Assembly: GCA_031177795.1 (NCBI GenBank)
Contig: JAPSKG010000153.1
Location: 1-5,574, forward strand
Reading direction: 5' to 3'
DNA length: 5,574 bases
DNA from: Domibacillus sp.
GTDB lineage: Bacteria; Bacillota; Bacilli; Bacillales; Domibacillaceae
Below the pieces are notes generated by a model, which was not told the origin of the DNA, searched no databases, and saw only the letters and a list, made by a program, of their open reading frames with translations. Each line of letters opens with the position of its first letter. Positions within the stretch are counted from its first letter, which is position 1. Below, one piece after another: positions 1 to 5,574 of this stretch. The position numbers and the translations under genes were made by a program.

Positions 1-508
1 TCTTGAAGGATACGGGATTGCAGCAATTGGGCTTCAATCAAGCGATCAGGGAATTTTAAAAGCTGATTTTATTGATAAAGAAGAACTTGGTTTTGTGGGG
101 GATGTAACCTCTGTAAATACCTCTGTTCTAGAAAGTGTGTTGCAAGCTGGCCTGCTTCCTGTTTTAACACCGATTGCCCAAGGCCCGGACGGCTCTGTAT
201 TAAACGTGAATGCTGACCATGCAGCCGGAGCAGTGGCTCATGCACTTTCTGCTGACCATTTGCTTATGGTAACCGATGTACCCGGTGTTTTAAAAGACGG
301 TGAGCTAATTCGCGAGTTAACCGGAACAGAAACAAATGCTTTAATTGATTCAGGGGTGATTAGCGGCGGCATGATCCCAAAAGTGAAAACGGCACTGAAA
401 GCCCTTGAAAGCTGTGGACATGTTCATATCGTTTCAGGGAAAAAACCATTTTATGAAGACGGACAGTGGTTTGGCACACAGTTTAATAAAGAGGAGGCAG
501 TACATTGA
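1..508 (+). CDS. argB: Acetylglutamate kinase, C-terminal part (5' end outside window)
   Basis: ArgB phosphorylates N-acetyl-L-glutamate with ATP, the second step of the acetylated ornithine/arginine pathway, in the cytoplasm. The reading frame is open from base 2 with no start, so the gene enters from the left. 168 residues are visible, against about 258 for the usual protein, so roughly the first 90 (including the N-terminal Lys/Gly-rich substrate and ATP motifs) are missing. Visible amino acid kinase family motifs are LNVNADHAAGAVA, containing the Asn and Asp that bind substrate and help catalysis; VTDVPGVL; and GGMIPK, whose Lys contacts the ATP phosphates. The gene ends in TGA at 506-508 and overlaps the argD start by four bases (TTGA), which suggests translational coupling. 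The stretch just after the left edge reads GLQSSDQG where I recall SGxDG in relatives, a local divergence. The GTG at 95 is an internal Val codon, not a start. Identification is secure. Confidence 0.95.
   Translation, partial: LEGYGIAAIGLQSSDQGILKADFIDKEELGFVGDVTSVNTSVLESVLQAGLLPVLTPIAQGPDGSVLNVNADHAAGAVAHALSADHLLMVTDVPGVLKDGELIRELTGTETNALIDSGVISGGMIPKVKTALKALESCGHVHIVSGKKPFYEDGQWFGTQFNKEEAVH
492..497 (+). promoter_or_regulatory. Ribosome binding site deciding the argD TTG start
   Basis: The sequence AGGAGG lies inside the last codons of argB, 7 bases before the TTG at 505-507. This is ideal Bacillus spacing, and no other start codon in the argD frame is near. It supports a TTG start and a four-base argB/argD overlap. 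Confidence 0.85.
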
Positions 509-1644
509 GTTATTTATTTCCTACATATGCAAGATGGGATGTTACTCCTGTAAAAGCAAAAGGAGCTTATCTTACTGCAAAAGACGGCAAAGAATATCTT
601 GATTTCACATCTGGCATTAGCGTCTGCAACCTCGGCCATGCTCCGGAAAATGTCAAAAAAGCTGTTGAAGAGCAGCTTGAACTTTTCTGGCATACTTCCA
701 ACTTATTTCAAATTGAACTTCAAGAAAAAGTGGCCAAACAGCTGACAAAAGCATCTGGCCTTGATCTTGTGTTTTTTGGAAACAGCGGTGCTGAAGCGAA
801 CGAAGCAGCTATCAAGCTTGCACGAAAAGCTACCACCCGCACAAAAATCATTACTTTCATCGATTCTTTCCACGGACGGACTTTTGCGACCATGTCTGCG
901 ACTGGACAAGATAAAATTAAAACAGGGTTTGGCCCTATGCTTGAAACGTTTGAATACGTGAAAATGAATGATATCAATGCTTTAAAAACAGCTCTTGATG
1001 CCAATACAGCTGCCATTATGTTTGAAGTAATTCAAGGAGAAGGCGGAATTAATGAAGGCCAGGCGGACTTTTTAAAAGAAGCGGAAAAATTGGCTCACGA
1101 AAACGGCTCGCTCATTATTATTGATGAAATTCAAACAGGTATCGGACGGACCGGAAAAGCATTTGCTTTCCAGCATATTGGCCTTGATCCCGATATTGTT
1201 TCTGTAGCAAAAGGCATTGCCAGCGGTTTTCCTCTGGGTGCTATTATCGGAAAAGCCCATTTATCGGAAGCTTTTTCAGCCGGTTCACACGGCTCCACAT
1301 TTGGCGGCAATCCCGTAGCTCTTGCAGCTGCTAAAGAAACGTTAGAAACTATTTTTGCGGAGTCATTTTTAGCCGATGTAACGAAAAAAGGCGAAAAACT
1401 TCATTCTTTGCTGCAGGAAACATTGAAAGATACGCCAATTTTCAAAAAGATAAAAGGAAAAGGATTAATGGTTGGAATTGAATTAACAGAAGAAGCCGGT
1501 CCATTTATAACAAAAGCACGTGAACAAAACCTGCTTATTTTAACAGCCGGCACACATGTTATCCGCCTTCTTCCTCCCCTGAACGTAACCGATGAAGAAA
1601 TTGAAAAAGCAGTGAAAATTCTTGGAGATTTGTTGAAAGGGTAA
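505..1644 (+). CDS. argD: Acetylornithine aminotransferase (TTG start)
   Basis: ArgD is a PLP-dependent class III aminotransferase. It converts N-acetylglutamate semialdehyde plus glutamate to N2-acetylornithine and 2-oxoglutarate, the fourth step to ornithine; many family members also act in lysine synthesis. Its 379 residues match the usual 375-400. Visible motifs, in order: GNSGAEANE (92-100), the PLP phosphate loop; FHGRT (122-126), with the aromatic residue stacking on PLP and an Arg conserved in acetylornithine enzymes; FEVIQGEGG (173-181); IIIDEIQTGIGRTG (204-217), whose Asp207 binds the pyridine nitrogen; AKGIASGFPLGA (235-246), with Lys236 the Schiff-base lysine; and STFGGNP (264-270). 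The start is TTG at 505, chosen because AGGAGG lies 7 bases upstream, the protein then begins SYLFPTYARWD as expected, and no in-frame ATG lies nearby. The gene overlaps the end of argB, ends in tandem stops TAATAA and runs straight into a terminator. A related function such as GABA or succinylornithine transaminase is less likely given argB next door. Confidence 0.96.
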   Translation: MSYLFPTYARWDVTPVKAKGAYLTAKDGKEYLDFTSGISVCNLGHAPENVKKAVEEQLELFWHTSNLFQIELQEKVAKQLTKASGLDLVFFGNSGAEANEAAIKLARKATTRTKIITFIDSFHGRTFATMSATGQDKIKTGFGPMLETFEYVKMNDINALKTALDANTAAIMFEVIQGEGGINEGQADFLKEAEKLAHENGSLIIIDEIQTGIGRTGKAFAFQHIGLDPDIVSVAKGIASGFPLGAIIGKAHLSEAFSAGSHGSTFGGNPVALAAAKETLETIFAESFLADVTKKGEKLHSLLQETLKDTPIFKKIKGKGLMVGIELTEEAGPFITKAREQNLLILTAGTHVIRLLPPLNVTDEEIEKAVKILGDLLKG

Positions 1645-1646
1645 TA

Positions 1647-1676
1647 AAAAAACCGCCAAACAATTGGCGGTTTTTT
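1647..1676. terminator. Bidirectional intrinsic terminator shared by argD and the lipase gene
   Basis: CCGCCAA (1653-1659) pairs with TTGGCGG (1664-1670) around an ACAA loop. Six A (1647-1652) and six T (1671-1676) flank the stem, so either strand gives a GC-rich hairpin followed by a U-tract. It starts three bases after the first argD stop codon. On the opposite strand its A-tract includes part of the lipase stop codon (TAA, bases 1677 to 1675). One element therefore ends both converging units. Confidence 0.9.
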
Positions 1677-2442
1677 ATACGGCTTTTTTTGAACGCACGT
1701 GAGAAAAGATAAAATTCACAGCAGATTCCACAATTAGTTCCTGGTCGTTATCCATTGTGGCAACATGATAAGAATTTGGCAAAGTGACCATGTTTTTTTC
1801 GGATGAAGAAATAGTTTCATAAATATACATTGTGTTTTCAGGCGGCACTACATTGTCTGTAGCCGACTTAATGCAAAGAGCCGGCACGCTAATCCGCGGC
1901 AGCATTGGCGGCACTTCTTTCATTAGCTTTTGCAATTCACGAATTGATTTTACCGGTGCTTCTTCATAAGCAATTTCATAAACATTTTCTTTTTTTATAT
2001 CCGGTGCGCCTTCTGGAATAAAGCGAAGCGCCTGACTTTTTTGTATATAATCAAGAGCTGGCAAAGTAAGGGCAGCATTAATAGTAATGATTCCTTCAAT
2101 ATCCGCATCGTTTTGAGCTGCGGCAAACTTTAATGTGAGGGTGCCTCCCATGGACTGGCCCATTAAGAAAATTTGCTTGCCGCGTTTTTTCAAAAACTGA
2201 TAAGCATGTGAATAACTTTCATACCAGTCTGCATGCGTACATTTTTCCATGTCCAACTGGTGGGTGCCATGGCCTTTTAAGCGTGGCGCGATAACAGAAA
2301 AACCTTGTTTGTTTAATGCTTCAGCTACATCGCGAATGCTTTGTGGCGTGCCAATAAACCCGTGGCATAACACAATGCCGATTTCGTTTCCTTCAAGATA
2401 AAACGATTCAGCACCTGGTATAACTGAATATTCTTCTTTCAT
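1675..2442 (-). CDS. Monoacylglycerol lipase / carboxylesterase, alpha/beta hydrolase
   Basis: This is a serine hydrolase of the alpha/beta fold, probably cytoplasmic since no signal peptide or membrane segment is visible. With the start chosen here it has 255 residues. From memory it resembles the characterised monoacylglycerol lipase of Bacillus sp. H257 (about 250 residues) along most of its length, and shares blocks such as APRLKGHGTH and GTLTL plus the SYHVAT segment. The triad falls at Ser97 (GQSMGG), Asp196 (SATDNVVPP) and His226 (NSYHVATMD), the same numbers as in that enzyme. The oxyanion hole is Phe29 (CHGF) and Met98. The expected reaction is hydrolysis of monoacylglycerols or other short- to medium-chain esters to fatty acid and alcohol; the natural substrate is inferred. 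The start is ATG at 2442-2440, because GGAGG sits 8 bases before it, whereas the in-frame ATG five codons upstream has no ribosome binding site and itself overlaps that GGAGG. The gene has its own putative promoter and converges on argD. Related Est30/YvaK-type carboxylesterases are the main alternative label. Confidence 0.92.
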   Translation of the reverse strand: MKEEYSVIPGAESFYLEGNEIGIVLCHGFIGTPQSIRDVAEALNKQGFSVIAPRLKGHGTHQLDMEKCTHADWYESYSHAYQFLKKRGKQIFLMGQSMGGTLTLKFAAAQNDADIEGIITINAALTLPALDYIQKSQALRFIPEGAPDIKKENVYEIAYEEAPVKSIRELQKLMKEVPPMLPRISVPALCIKSATDNVVPPENTMYIYETISSSEKNMVTLPNSYHVATMDNDQELIVESAVNFIFSHVRSKKAV

Positions 2443-2450
2443 CGTGCCAT

Positions 2451-2455
2451 CCTCC
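2451..2455 (-). promoter_or_regulatory. Ribosome binding site deciding the lipase start
   Basis: GGAGG on the minus strand lies 8 bases before the ATG at 2442-2440. The longer reading frame starts at the ATG at 2457-2455, which overlaps this site and has only AT-rich sequence upstream. The longer form would add five residues (MEDGT) that shift the catalytic numbering away from the Bacillus enzyme. Confidence 0.82.
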
Positions 2456-2489
2456 ATTTTAATTCCGATTATTTTTATAAGATATATAT

Positions 2490-2518
2490 AATTTATAGTT
2501 TTTTATCCGATAAGTCAA
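2490..2518 (-). promoter_or_regulatory. Putative SigA-type promoter of the lipase gene
   Basis: On the minus strand TTGACT (2518-2513) matches five of six bases of the -35 consensus. Candidate -10 boxes are TAAATT (2495-2490) at a 17-base spacing, or TATAAA (2497-2492) at 15 bases; neither is perfect. The region lies between the gatB terminator and the lipase ribosome binding site, where a promoter is needed, and is very AT-rich. The 11-base palindrome TTATCCGATAA (2503-2513) sits between the -35 and -10 and touches the -35. Positions were read by eye and the exact -10 is uncertain. Confidence 0.5.
2503..2513. repeat. 11-bp palindrome in the lipase promoter, possible operator
   Basis: TTATC and GATAA are perfect inverted arms around a single C. 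It lies in the spacer of the putative promoter, where a bound repressor would block RNA polymerase. A partly similar TCCGAT word occurs at 2464-2469, 42 bases away. I do not recognise it as the site of a known regulator; short AT-rich palindromes also arise by chance. Confidence 0.4.
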
Positions 2519-2545
2519 GTTGGAATTAAATACTTCGCCAAAAAG

Positions 2546-2579
2546 AAAAAAGCCGCTTCAAGCTTGAAGCGGCTTTTTT
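2546..2579 (-). terminator. Intrinsic terminator of the gatCAB operon
   Basis: This is a perfect palindrome with 17-base arms centred between 2562 and 2563. The core GCCGCTTCA (2552-2560) pairs with TGAAGCGGC (2565-2573) around AGCT, extended by six A-T pairs on each side. Read on the minus strand it begins right after the gatB stop codon (TAA, 2583-2581) and is followed by a U-rich tract with one interruption (to 2541). It isolates gatB from the lipase gene downstream. Confidence 0.92.
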
Positions 2580-2580
2580 T

Positions 2581-4008
2581 TTAACGTTTTTGAATTTCTT
2601 CTAAAAGTAACTTATTAATAGCTTGCGGATTTGCCTGTCCTTTTGAAGCTTTCATAATTTGGCCGACCAGGAAGCCCACTGCTTTTTTCTTTCCTTCTTT
2701 AAAGTCTGCAATTGATTGCGGGTTTGCATCAAGTGCATCATTTACAAACTTCAAAAGAGCTGATTCGTCGGAAATTTGCACGAGCCCTTTTTCTTTCACA
2801 ATTGTTTCCGCATCGCCGCCTGTTTCAATCAATTCCTTGAAAACCGTTTTGGCAATTTTTGAAGAAATTGTCCCATTTTCCAAAAGCGAAATCATTCCGG
2901 CAAGGTTTTCCGGAGTTAATTGTGTTTCAGCAAGCTCTTTGTTTTCCGCGTTTAAATACGCTGGAACTTCACCCATAAGCCAGTTCGATGCTTGCTTTGC
3001 ACCTGCTCCAGCTGCCACAGTCGCTTCAAAAAAATCAGCAATGTCCTTTGACATCGTTAAAATTTTCGCATCGTGTGCAGGCAACCCAAGCTCTTCCATA
3101 TAACGCTTTTTGCGGGCATCCGGCAGTTCTGGAATAGAAGCACGGACACGTTCTTTCCACTCATTATCAATGTAAACAGGAAGTAAATCCGGCTCCGGGA
3201 AATACCGGTAATCATCCGATCCTTCCTTTACCCGCATTAAGATGGTTTTACCTGTTGATTCGTCAAAACGGCGTGTTTCCTGTTCGACTTTACCGCCAGA
3301 TGAAATCACTTCTGCCTGGCGTTTTTCCTCGTACTCAAGCCCTTTACGCACAAAGTTAAAAGAATTTAAGTTTTTCAATTCCGTTCTTGTGCCAAACTCT
3401 TTTTGGCCAAACGGGCGAATTGAAATATTGGCATCACAGCGAAGAGATCCTTCTTCCATTTTGCAGTCCGATACTTCTGTGTATTGGATAATCGCTTTTA
3501 GTTTTTCAAGAAACGCATAAGCTTCTTCCGGCGTACGGATGTCCGGCTCTGAAACAATTTCAACAAGCGGGGTTCCCTGGCGGTTGTAGTCGCAAAGAGA
3601 ATGCTTGCCCGCATGAGTCAGTTTGCCTGCGTCTTCCTCTAAATGAAGGCGGGTAATGCCAATTCGTTTTGTTTCGCCATTCACTTCAATTTCAACCCAG
3701 CCGTGTTCACCAATCGGCTTGTCATTTTGTGAAATTTGGTATGCTTTTGGATTATCTGGATAGAAATAATTTTTCCGGTCCCAGATCGATTCCTCTGCGA
3801 TTTCACAATTGATCGCCATTGCCGCTTTCATCGCAAATTCAACGGCTTTTTCATTCATTACCGGCAGCACACCCGGATAGCCGAGATCAATAACGGTTGT
3901 GTTTGTATTTGGTTCCGCTCCAAAGTGAGCTGGCGCGGATGAAAAGATTTTTGAGTTTGTTTTTAATTCCACATGGACCTCAAGTCCGATCACTGTTTCA
4001 AATTGCAC
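2581..4008 (-). CDS. gatB: Asp/Glu-tRNA(Asn/Gln) amidotransferase subunit B (GTG start)
   Basis: GatB is the tRNA-binding and kinase-like subunit of GatCAB. It activates the side-chain carboxyl of Glu on Glu-tRNA(Gln) (or Asp on Asp-tRNA(Asn)) with ATP, and the product is amidated with ammonia delivered from GatA. Its 475 residues equal the family's usual 475-476. The cradle domain occupies about 1-290. It shows GLEVHVEL (8-15) and LHLEEDAGK (121-129), with Glu10, His12, Glu124/125 and Glu150 at the metal and active-site positions known from the S. aureus structure (recalled, not aligned here), plus the family signature DYNRQGTPLVEIVSEPD (140-156). A helical region follows, then a YqeY-like tail (about 330-475, with VGFLVGQIMKASKGQANP) that recognises the tRNA. 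The start is GTG at 4008-4006, since AAGGAGG lies 8 bases upstream and the protein then begins MQFETVIGLEVH like its relatives. It is separated from gatA by 14 bases and is the last gene of the operon, ending at a terminator. No defect is seen. Confidence 0.97.
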   Translation of the reverse strand: MQFETVIGLEVHVELKTNSKIFSSAPAHFGAEPNTNTTVIDLGYPGVLPVMNEKAVEFAMKAAMAINCEIAEESIWDRKNYFYPDNPKAYQISQNDKPIGEHGWVEIEVNGETKRIGITRLHLEEDAGKLTHAGKHSLCDYNRQGTPLVEIVSEPDIRTPEEAYAFLEKLKAIIQYTEVSDCKMEEGSLRCDANISIRPFGQKEFGTRTELKNLNSFNFVRKGLEYEEKRQAEVISSGGKVEQETRRFDESTGKTILMRVKEGSDDYRYFPEPDLLPVYIDNEWKERVRASIPELPDARKKRYMEELGLPAHDAKILTMSKDIADFFEATVAAGAGAKQASNWLMGEVPAYLNAENKELAETQLTPENLAGMISLLENGTISSKIAKTVFKELIETGGDAETIVKEKGLVQISDESALLKFVNDALDANPQSIADFKEGKKKAVGFLVGQIMKASKGQANPQAINKLLLEEIQKR

Positions 4009-4016
4009 GTATGGTC

Positions 4017-4023
4017 CCTCCTT
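4017..4023 (-). promoter_or_regulatory. Ribosome binding site deciding the gatB GTG start
   Basis: AAGGAGG on the minus strand shares its first base with the gatA stop codon (TAA, 4025-4023) and lies 8 bases before the GTG at 4008. No ATG in this frame lies between it and the gene. Confidence 0.87.
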
Positions 4024-5468
4024 TACAGCTGCGGTTTTTGTTTATGAAAATCAGTTGCCTGCTCGTAAGCATGTGCAACACGGTAAACAGTTTTTTCATC
4101 AAAATGGCGCCCGATAATTTGAAGGCCAAGCGGAAGGCCGTTTGTAAACCCGCAAGGAACCGAAATTCCCGGTACGCCGGCTAAGTTTACTGGAATGGTC
4201 AAAATATCATTTGCGTACATCGTTAATGGATCATCAATAATTTCTCCAATTTTAAATGCAGGCGTTGGAGTTGTTGGCCCAATGATTACGTCATAGCTTT
4301 CCAATACATCTTCAAAATCTTTCTTGATTAATGTACGAACTTGCTGCGCTTTTTTGTAGTATGCATCGTAATAGCCGGAGCTAAGTGCAAATGTCCCAAG
4401 CATAATACGGCGTTTTACTTCATCGCCAAAGCCTTCTGCGCGTGTTTTCTTATAAAGATCTATTAAATTTTCCGCATTTTCAGCACGGTACCCATAACGA
4501 ATTCCGTCAAAGCGGGCAAGATTTGATGATGCTTCAGATGACGCCAGCAAATAATAAGTTGCTACGCCATATTTTGAATGTGGCAAAGATACTTCTTCCC
4601 ATGTAGCACCCAATCCTTCAAGAACTTGAAGAGCGTCCAGGACGGATTGCTTTACTTCTTCTGAAACACCTGCGCCAAGATATTCTTTTGGCACGGCAAT
4701 GCGCAGTCCTTTTACGCCGCCGTTTAAGTTTTCACTAAACTTTTCCGCTGGCACATTAGCAGATGTGGAATCATAAGGGTCAACGCCGACAATGGCTTCA
4801 AGTAAATGAGCATTGTCTTCTACGTTGCGTGTAATCGGGCCGATCTGGTCAAGAGATGACGCAAACGCGATTAAGCCGAAGCGTGACACACGCCCATATG
4901 TAGGTTTCATGCCGACTACACCGCAGAATGATGCCGGCTGACGAATCGAGCCGCCTGTATCAGAGCCAAGTGAAAACGGCACTTCCCCCGCTGCAACAGC
5001 TGCCGCTGAACCGCCGGAGGATCCGCCTGGCACATGATTTAAATTCCACGGATTGCGTGTTTTTTGGTAGCTCGAGTTTTCAGTTGAAGATCCCATTGCA
5101 AACTCATCCATGTTTAGCTTGCCGACCGTAATAGTACCGGCATCCCGAAGTTTGTTTACTACTGTTGCATCGTAAATCGGGTCAAAGTTGTAAAGAATTT
5201 GGCTTGCTGCAGTTGTCCGAAGGCCTTTTGTAACAATGTTATCTTTCACACCGATCGGAACACCATGCAGGACACCTGTTTTTCCTGATTGCTGTGCTTC
5301 TTCCGCTTGCTTTCGAGCATTTTCTTCGTCCAGTGTAAGGAACGCCTGAACATCACCGTCAACGGCAGCAATGCGCTTAAATGACTCGTCTACAAGATCC
5401 GGAATAGCAATTTCTTTTTTCTGAAGCATTGACTGAATTTCAGTCAGCTTATGATCAAATAATGACAC
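4023..5468 (-). CDS. gatA: Asp/Glu-tRNA(Asn/Gln) amidotransferase subunit A (GTG start)
   Basis: GatA is the glutaminase subunit of GatCAB, of the amidase signature family. It hydrolyses glutamine (or asparagine) and passes ammonia to GatB. Its 481 residues compare with about 485 in B. subtilis and S. aureus. The Ser-cisSer-Lys triad is Lys75 (PIGVKDN, 71-77), Ser150 (PGGSSGGSAAA, 147-157) and Ser174 (SDTGGSIRQP, 169-178). Each is four less than the recalled S. aureus numbers (79, 154, 178), so the spacing is intact and the N-terminal region is four residues shorter. Other conserved blocks are GKLNMDEFAMGSSTE (116-130), VVGMKPTYGRVSRFGL (184-199), the glutamine-pocket region RFDGIRYG (319-326) and DPLTMYANDILT (413-424). 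The start is GTG at 5468-5466 with AAGGAGG 7 bases upstream. The gap to gatC is 12 bases, which with the shared stop/ribosome-site bases suggests coupled translation at balanced stoichiometry. Identification is secure. Confidence 0.97.
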   Translation of the reverse strand: MSLFDHKLTEIQSMLQKKEIAIPDLVDESFKRIAAVDGDVQAFLTLDEENARKQAEEAQQSGKTGVLHGVPIGVKDNIVTKGLRTTAASQILYNFDPIYDATVVNKLRDAGTITVGKLNMDEFAMGSSTENSSYQKTRNPWNLNHVPGGSSGGSAAAVAAGEVPFSLGSDTGGSIRQPASFCGVVGMKPTYGRVSRFGLIAFASSLDQIGPITRNVEDNAHLLEAIVGVDPYDSTSANVPAEKFSENLNGGVKGLRIAVPKEYLGAGVSEEVKQSVLDALQVLEGLGATWEEVSLPHSKYGVATYYLLASSEASSNLARFDGIRYGYRAENAENLIDLYKKTRAEGFGDEVKRRIMLGTFALSSGYYDAYYKKAQQVRTLIKKDFEDVLESYDVIIGPTTPTPAFKIGEIIDDPLTMYANDILTIPVNLAGVPGISVPCGFTNGLPLGLQIIGRHFDEKTVYRVAHAYEQATDFHKQKPQL

Positions 5469-5475
5469 GGTCTCT

Positions 5476-5482
5476 CCTCCTT
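5476..5482 (-). promoter_or_regulatory. Ribosome binding site deciding the gatA GTG start
   Basis: AAGGAGG on the minus strand overlaps the gatC stop codon (TAA, 5483-5481) by two bases and lies 7 bases before the GTG at 5468-5466. The arrangement copies the one at the gatA/gatB junction. Confidence 0.87.
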
Positions 5483-5574
5483 ACTCAATAATCGACGGTA
5501 CACGGATTTGCCCGTCCTGCTGGTCTGGTGCGTTTTTCAATACTTCTTCCCGTTCAAGACCCGGTGAAGATTGA
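5481..5574 (-). CDS. gatC: Asp/Glu-tRNA(Asn/Gln) amidotransferase subunit C, last 30 residues (5' end outside window)
   Basis: GatC is a small (about 95-residue) subunit that wraps around the GatA-GatB interface and stabilises the complex. The minus-strand frame is open from the right edge to TAA at 5483-5481. Its 30 residues include LEREEVLKNAPD, then GQIRVPSIIE at the C-terminus, which fits the family ending (in B. subtilis, from memory, MKNAPD followed by RVPSILD). About two thirds of the protein lies beyond the window, as does the operon promoter. It precedes gatA by 12 bases, giving the standard gatC-gatA-gatB order. Confidence 0.93.
   Translation of the reverse strand, partial: QSSPGLEREEVLKNAPDQQDGQIRVPSIIE

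Larger units (their letters stand above)
2458..2530. repeat. 9-bp inverted repeat flanking the lipase promoter
   Basis: TTTAATTCC (2458-2466) is the exact reverse complement of GGAATTAAA (2522-2530). The arms are 55 bases apart and bracket the putative -35, -10 and palindrome. The next four positions inward pair with two matches and two G-T wobbles. Spaced arms around a promoter could be paired binding sites; in such AT-rich DNA chance is a real alternative. Confidence 0.4.

Noticed and set aside
405..602. Plus-strand open frame across the argB/argD junction
   Set aside because: It lies wholly inside two well-identified genes in another frame, has no family resemblance and is low-complexity in places.
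720..1016. Minus-strand open frame of 98 codons opposite argD
   Set aside because: It is an antisense shadow of a conserved aminotransferase, and the sequence shows no recognisable domain.
2439..2450. Three-codon minus-strand reading frame (ATG GCA CGA TGA) whose stop overlaps the lipase start as ATGA
   Set aside because: Its ATG directly abuts the GGAGG, too close for initiation, so it is most likely chance rather than a leader peptide.
2443..2457. Five-codon N-terminal extension of the lipase (MEDGT) from the ATG at 2457
   Set aside because: There is no ribosome binding site upstream, the ATG overlaps the GGAGG that serves the downstream ATG, and the extension shifts the triad numbering away from the known enzyme.
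2481..2497. Alternating AT run in the lipase leader, considered as a microsatellite or origin-like unwinding element
   Set aside because: It is too short, has no DnaA-type boxes nearby and is explained by the AT-rich -10 and early leader region.
3897..4184. Plus-strand open frame of 95 codons opposite the gatB/gatA junction
   Set aside because: It is antisense to two conserved genes and the translation resembles no family; the open frame follows from the codon use of the gat genes.
1..5574. Mobile element, phage, defence system or novel gene cassette
   Set aside because: All coding space is filled by intact housekeeping genes, with no transposase, integrase, tRNA, target-site duplication or shift in base composition that I can see.

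Overview
The window looks like ordinary chromosome of a low- to moderate-GC Gram-positive bacterium of the Bacillales, probably Bacillaceae. The evidence is the strong AGGAGG-type ribosome binding sites, the use of TTG and GTG starts, GatCAB proteins that align closely with what I recall of the Staphylococcus and Bacillus sequences, and a lipase very like the Bacillus monoacylglycerol lipase. I cannot name a genus.

Layout. Bases 1-1644 (+ strand) are the end of an arginine biosynthesis operon: the last two thirds of argB (N-acetylglutamate kinase) overlapping by 4 bases with a complete argD (acetylornithine aminotransferase). A strong hairpin terminator follows argD at once, so carAB and argF do not follow as they do in B. 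subtilis. Bases 1675-2442 (- strand) encode a monoacylglycerol lipase/carboxylesterase that converges on argD and shares its terminator. It appears to be a single-gene unit with its own putative promoter in the AT-rich gap at 2443-2540. Bases 2581-5574 (- strand) are the end of a gatCAB operon: the last 30 codons of gatC, complete gatA and complete gatB, closed by a perfect-palindrome terminator at 2546-2579.

How the genes work together. ArgB and ArgD catalyse the second and fourth steps of the acetylated ornithine/arginine pathway. GatC, GatA and GatB form the tRNA-dependent amidotransferase that makes Gln-tRNA(Gln) (and/or Asn-tRNA(Asn)) from the mischarged Glu- or Asp-tRNA. The lipase is unrelated in function to either and acts on short- to medium-chain acyl esters. 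No intergenic stretch exceeds 300 bases.

I found no mobile element, RNA gene, CRISPR array or sign of a new defence or metabolic system. The points worth a second look are modest: the inverted repeats around the lipase promoter, the start-codon choices, the interlocked gat gene junctions, the early end of the arg operon and a divergent loop in ArgB.
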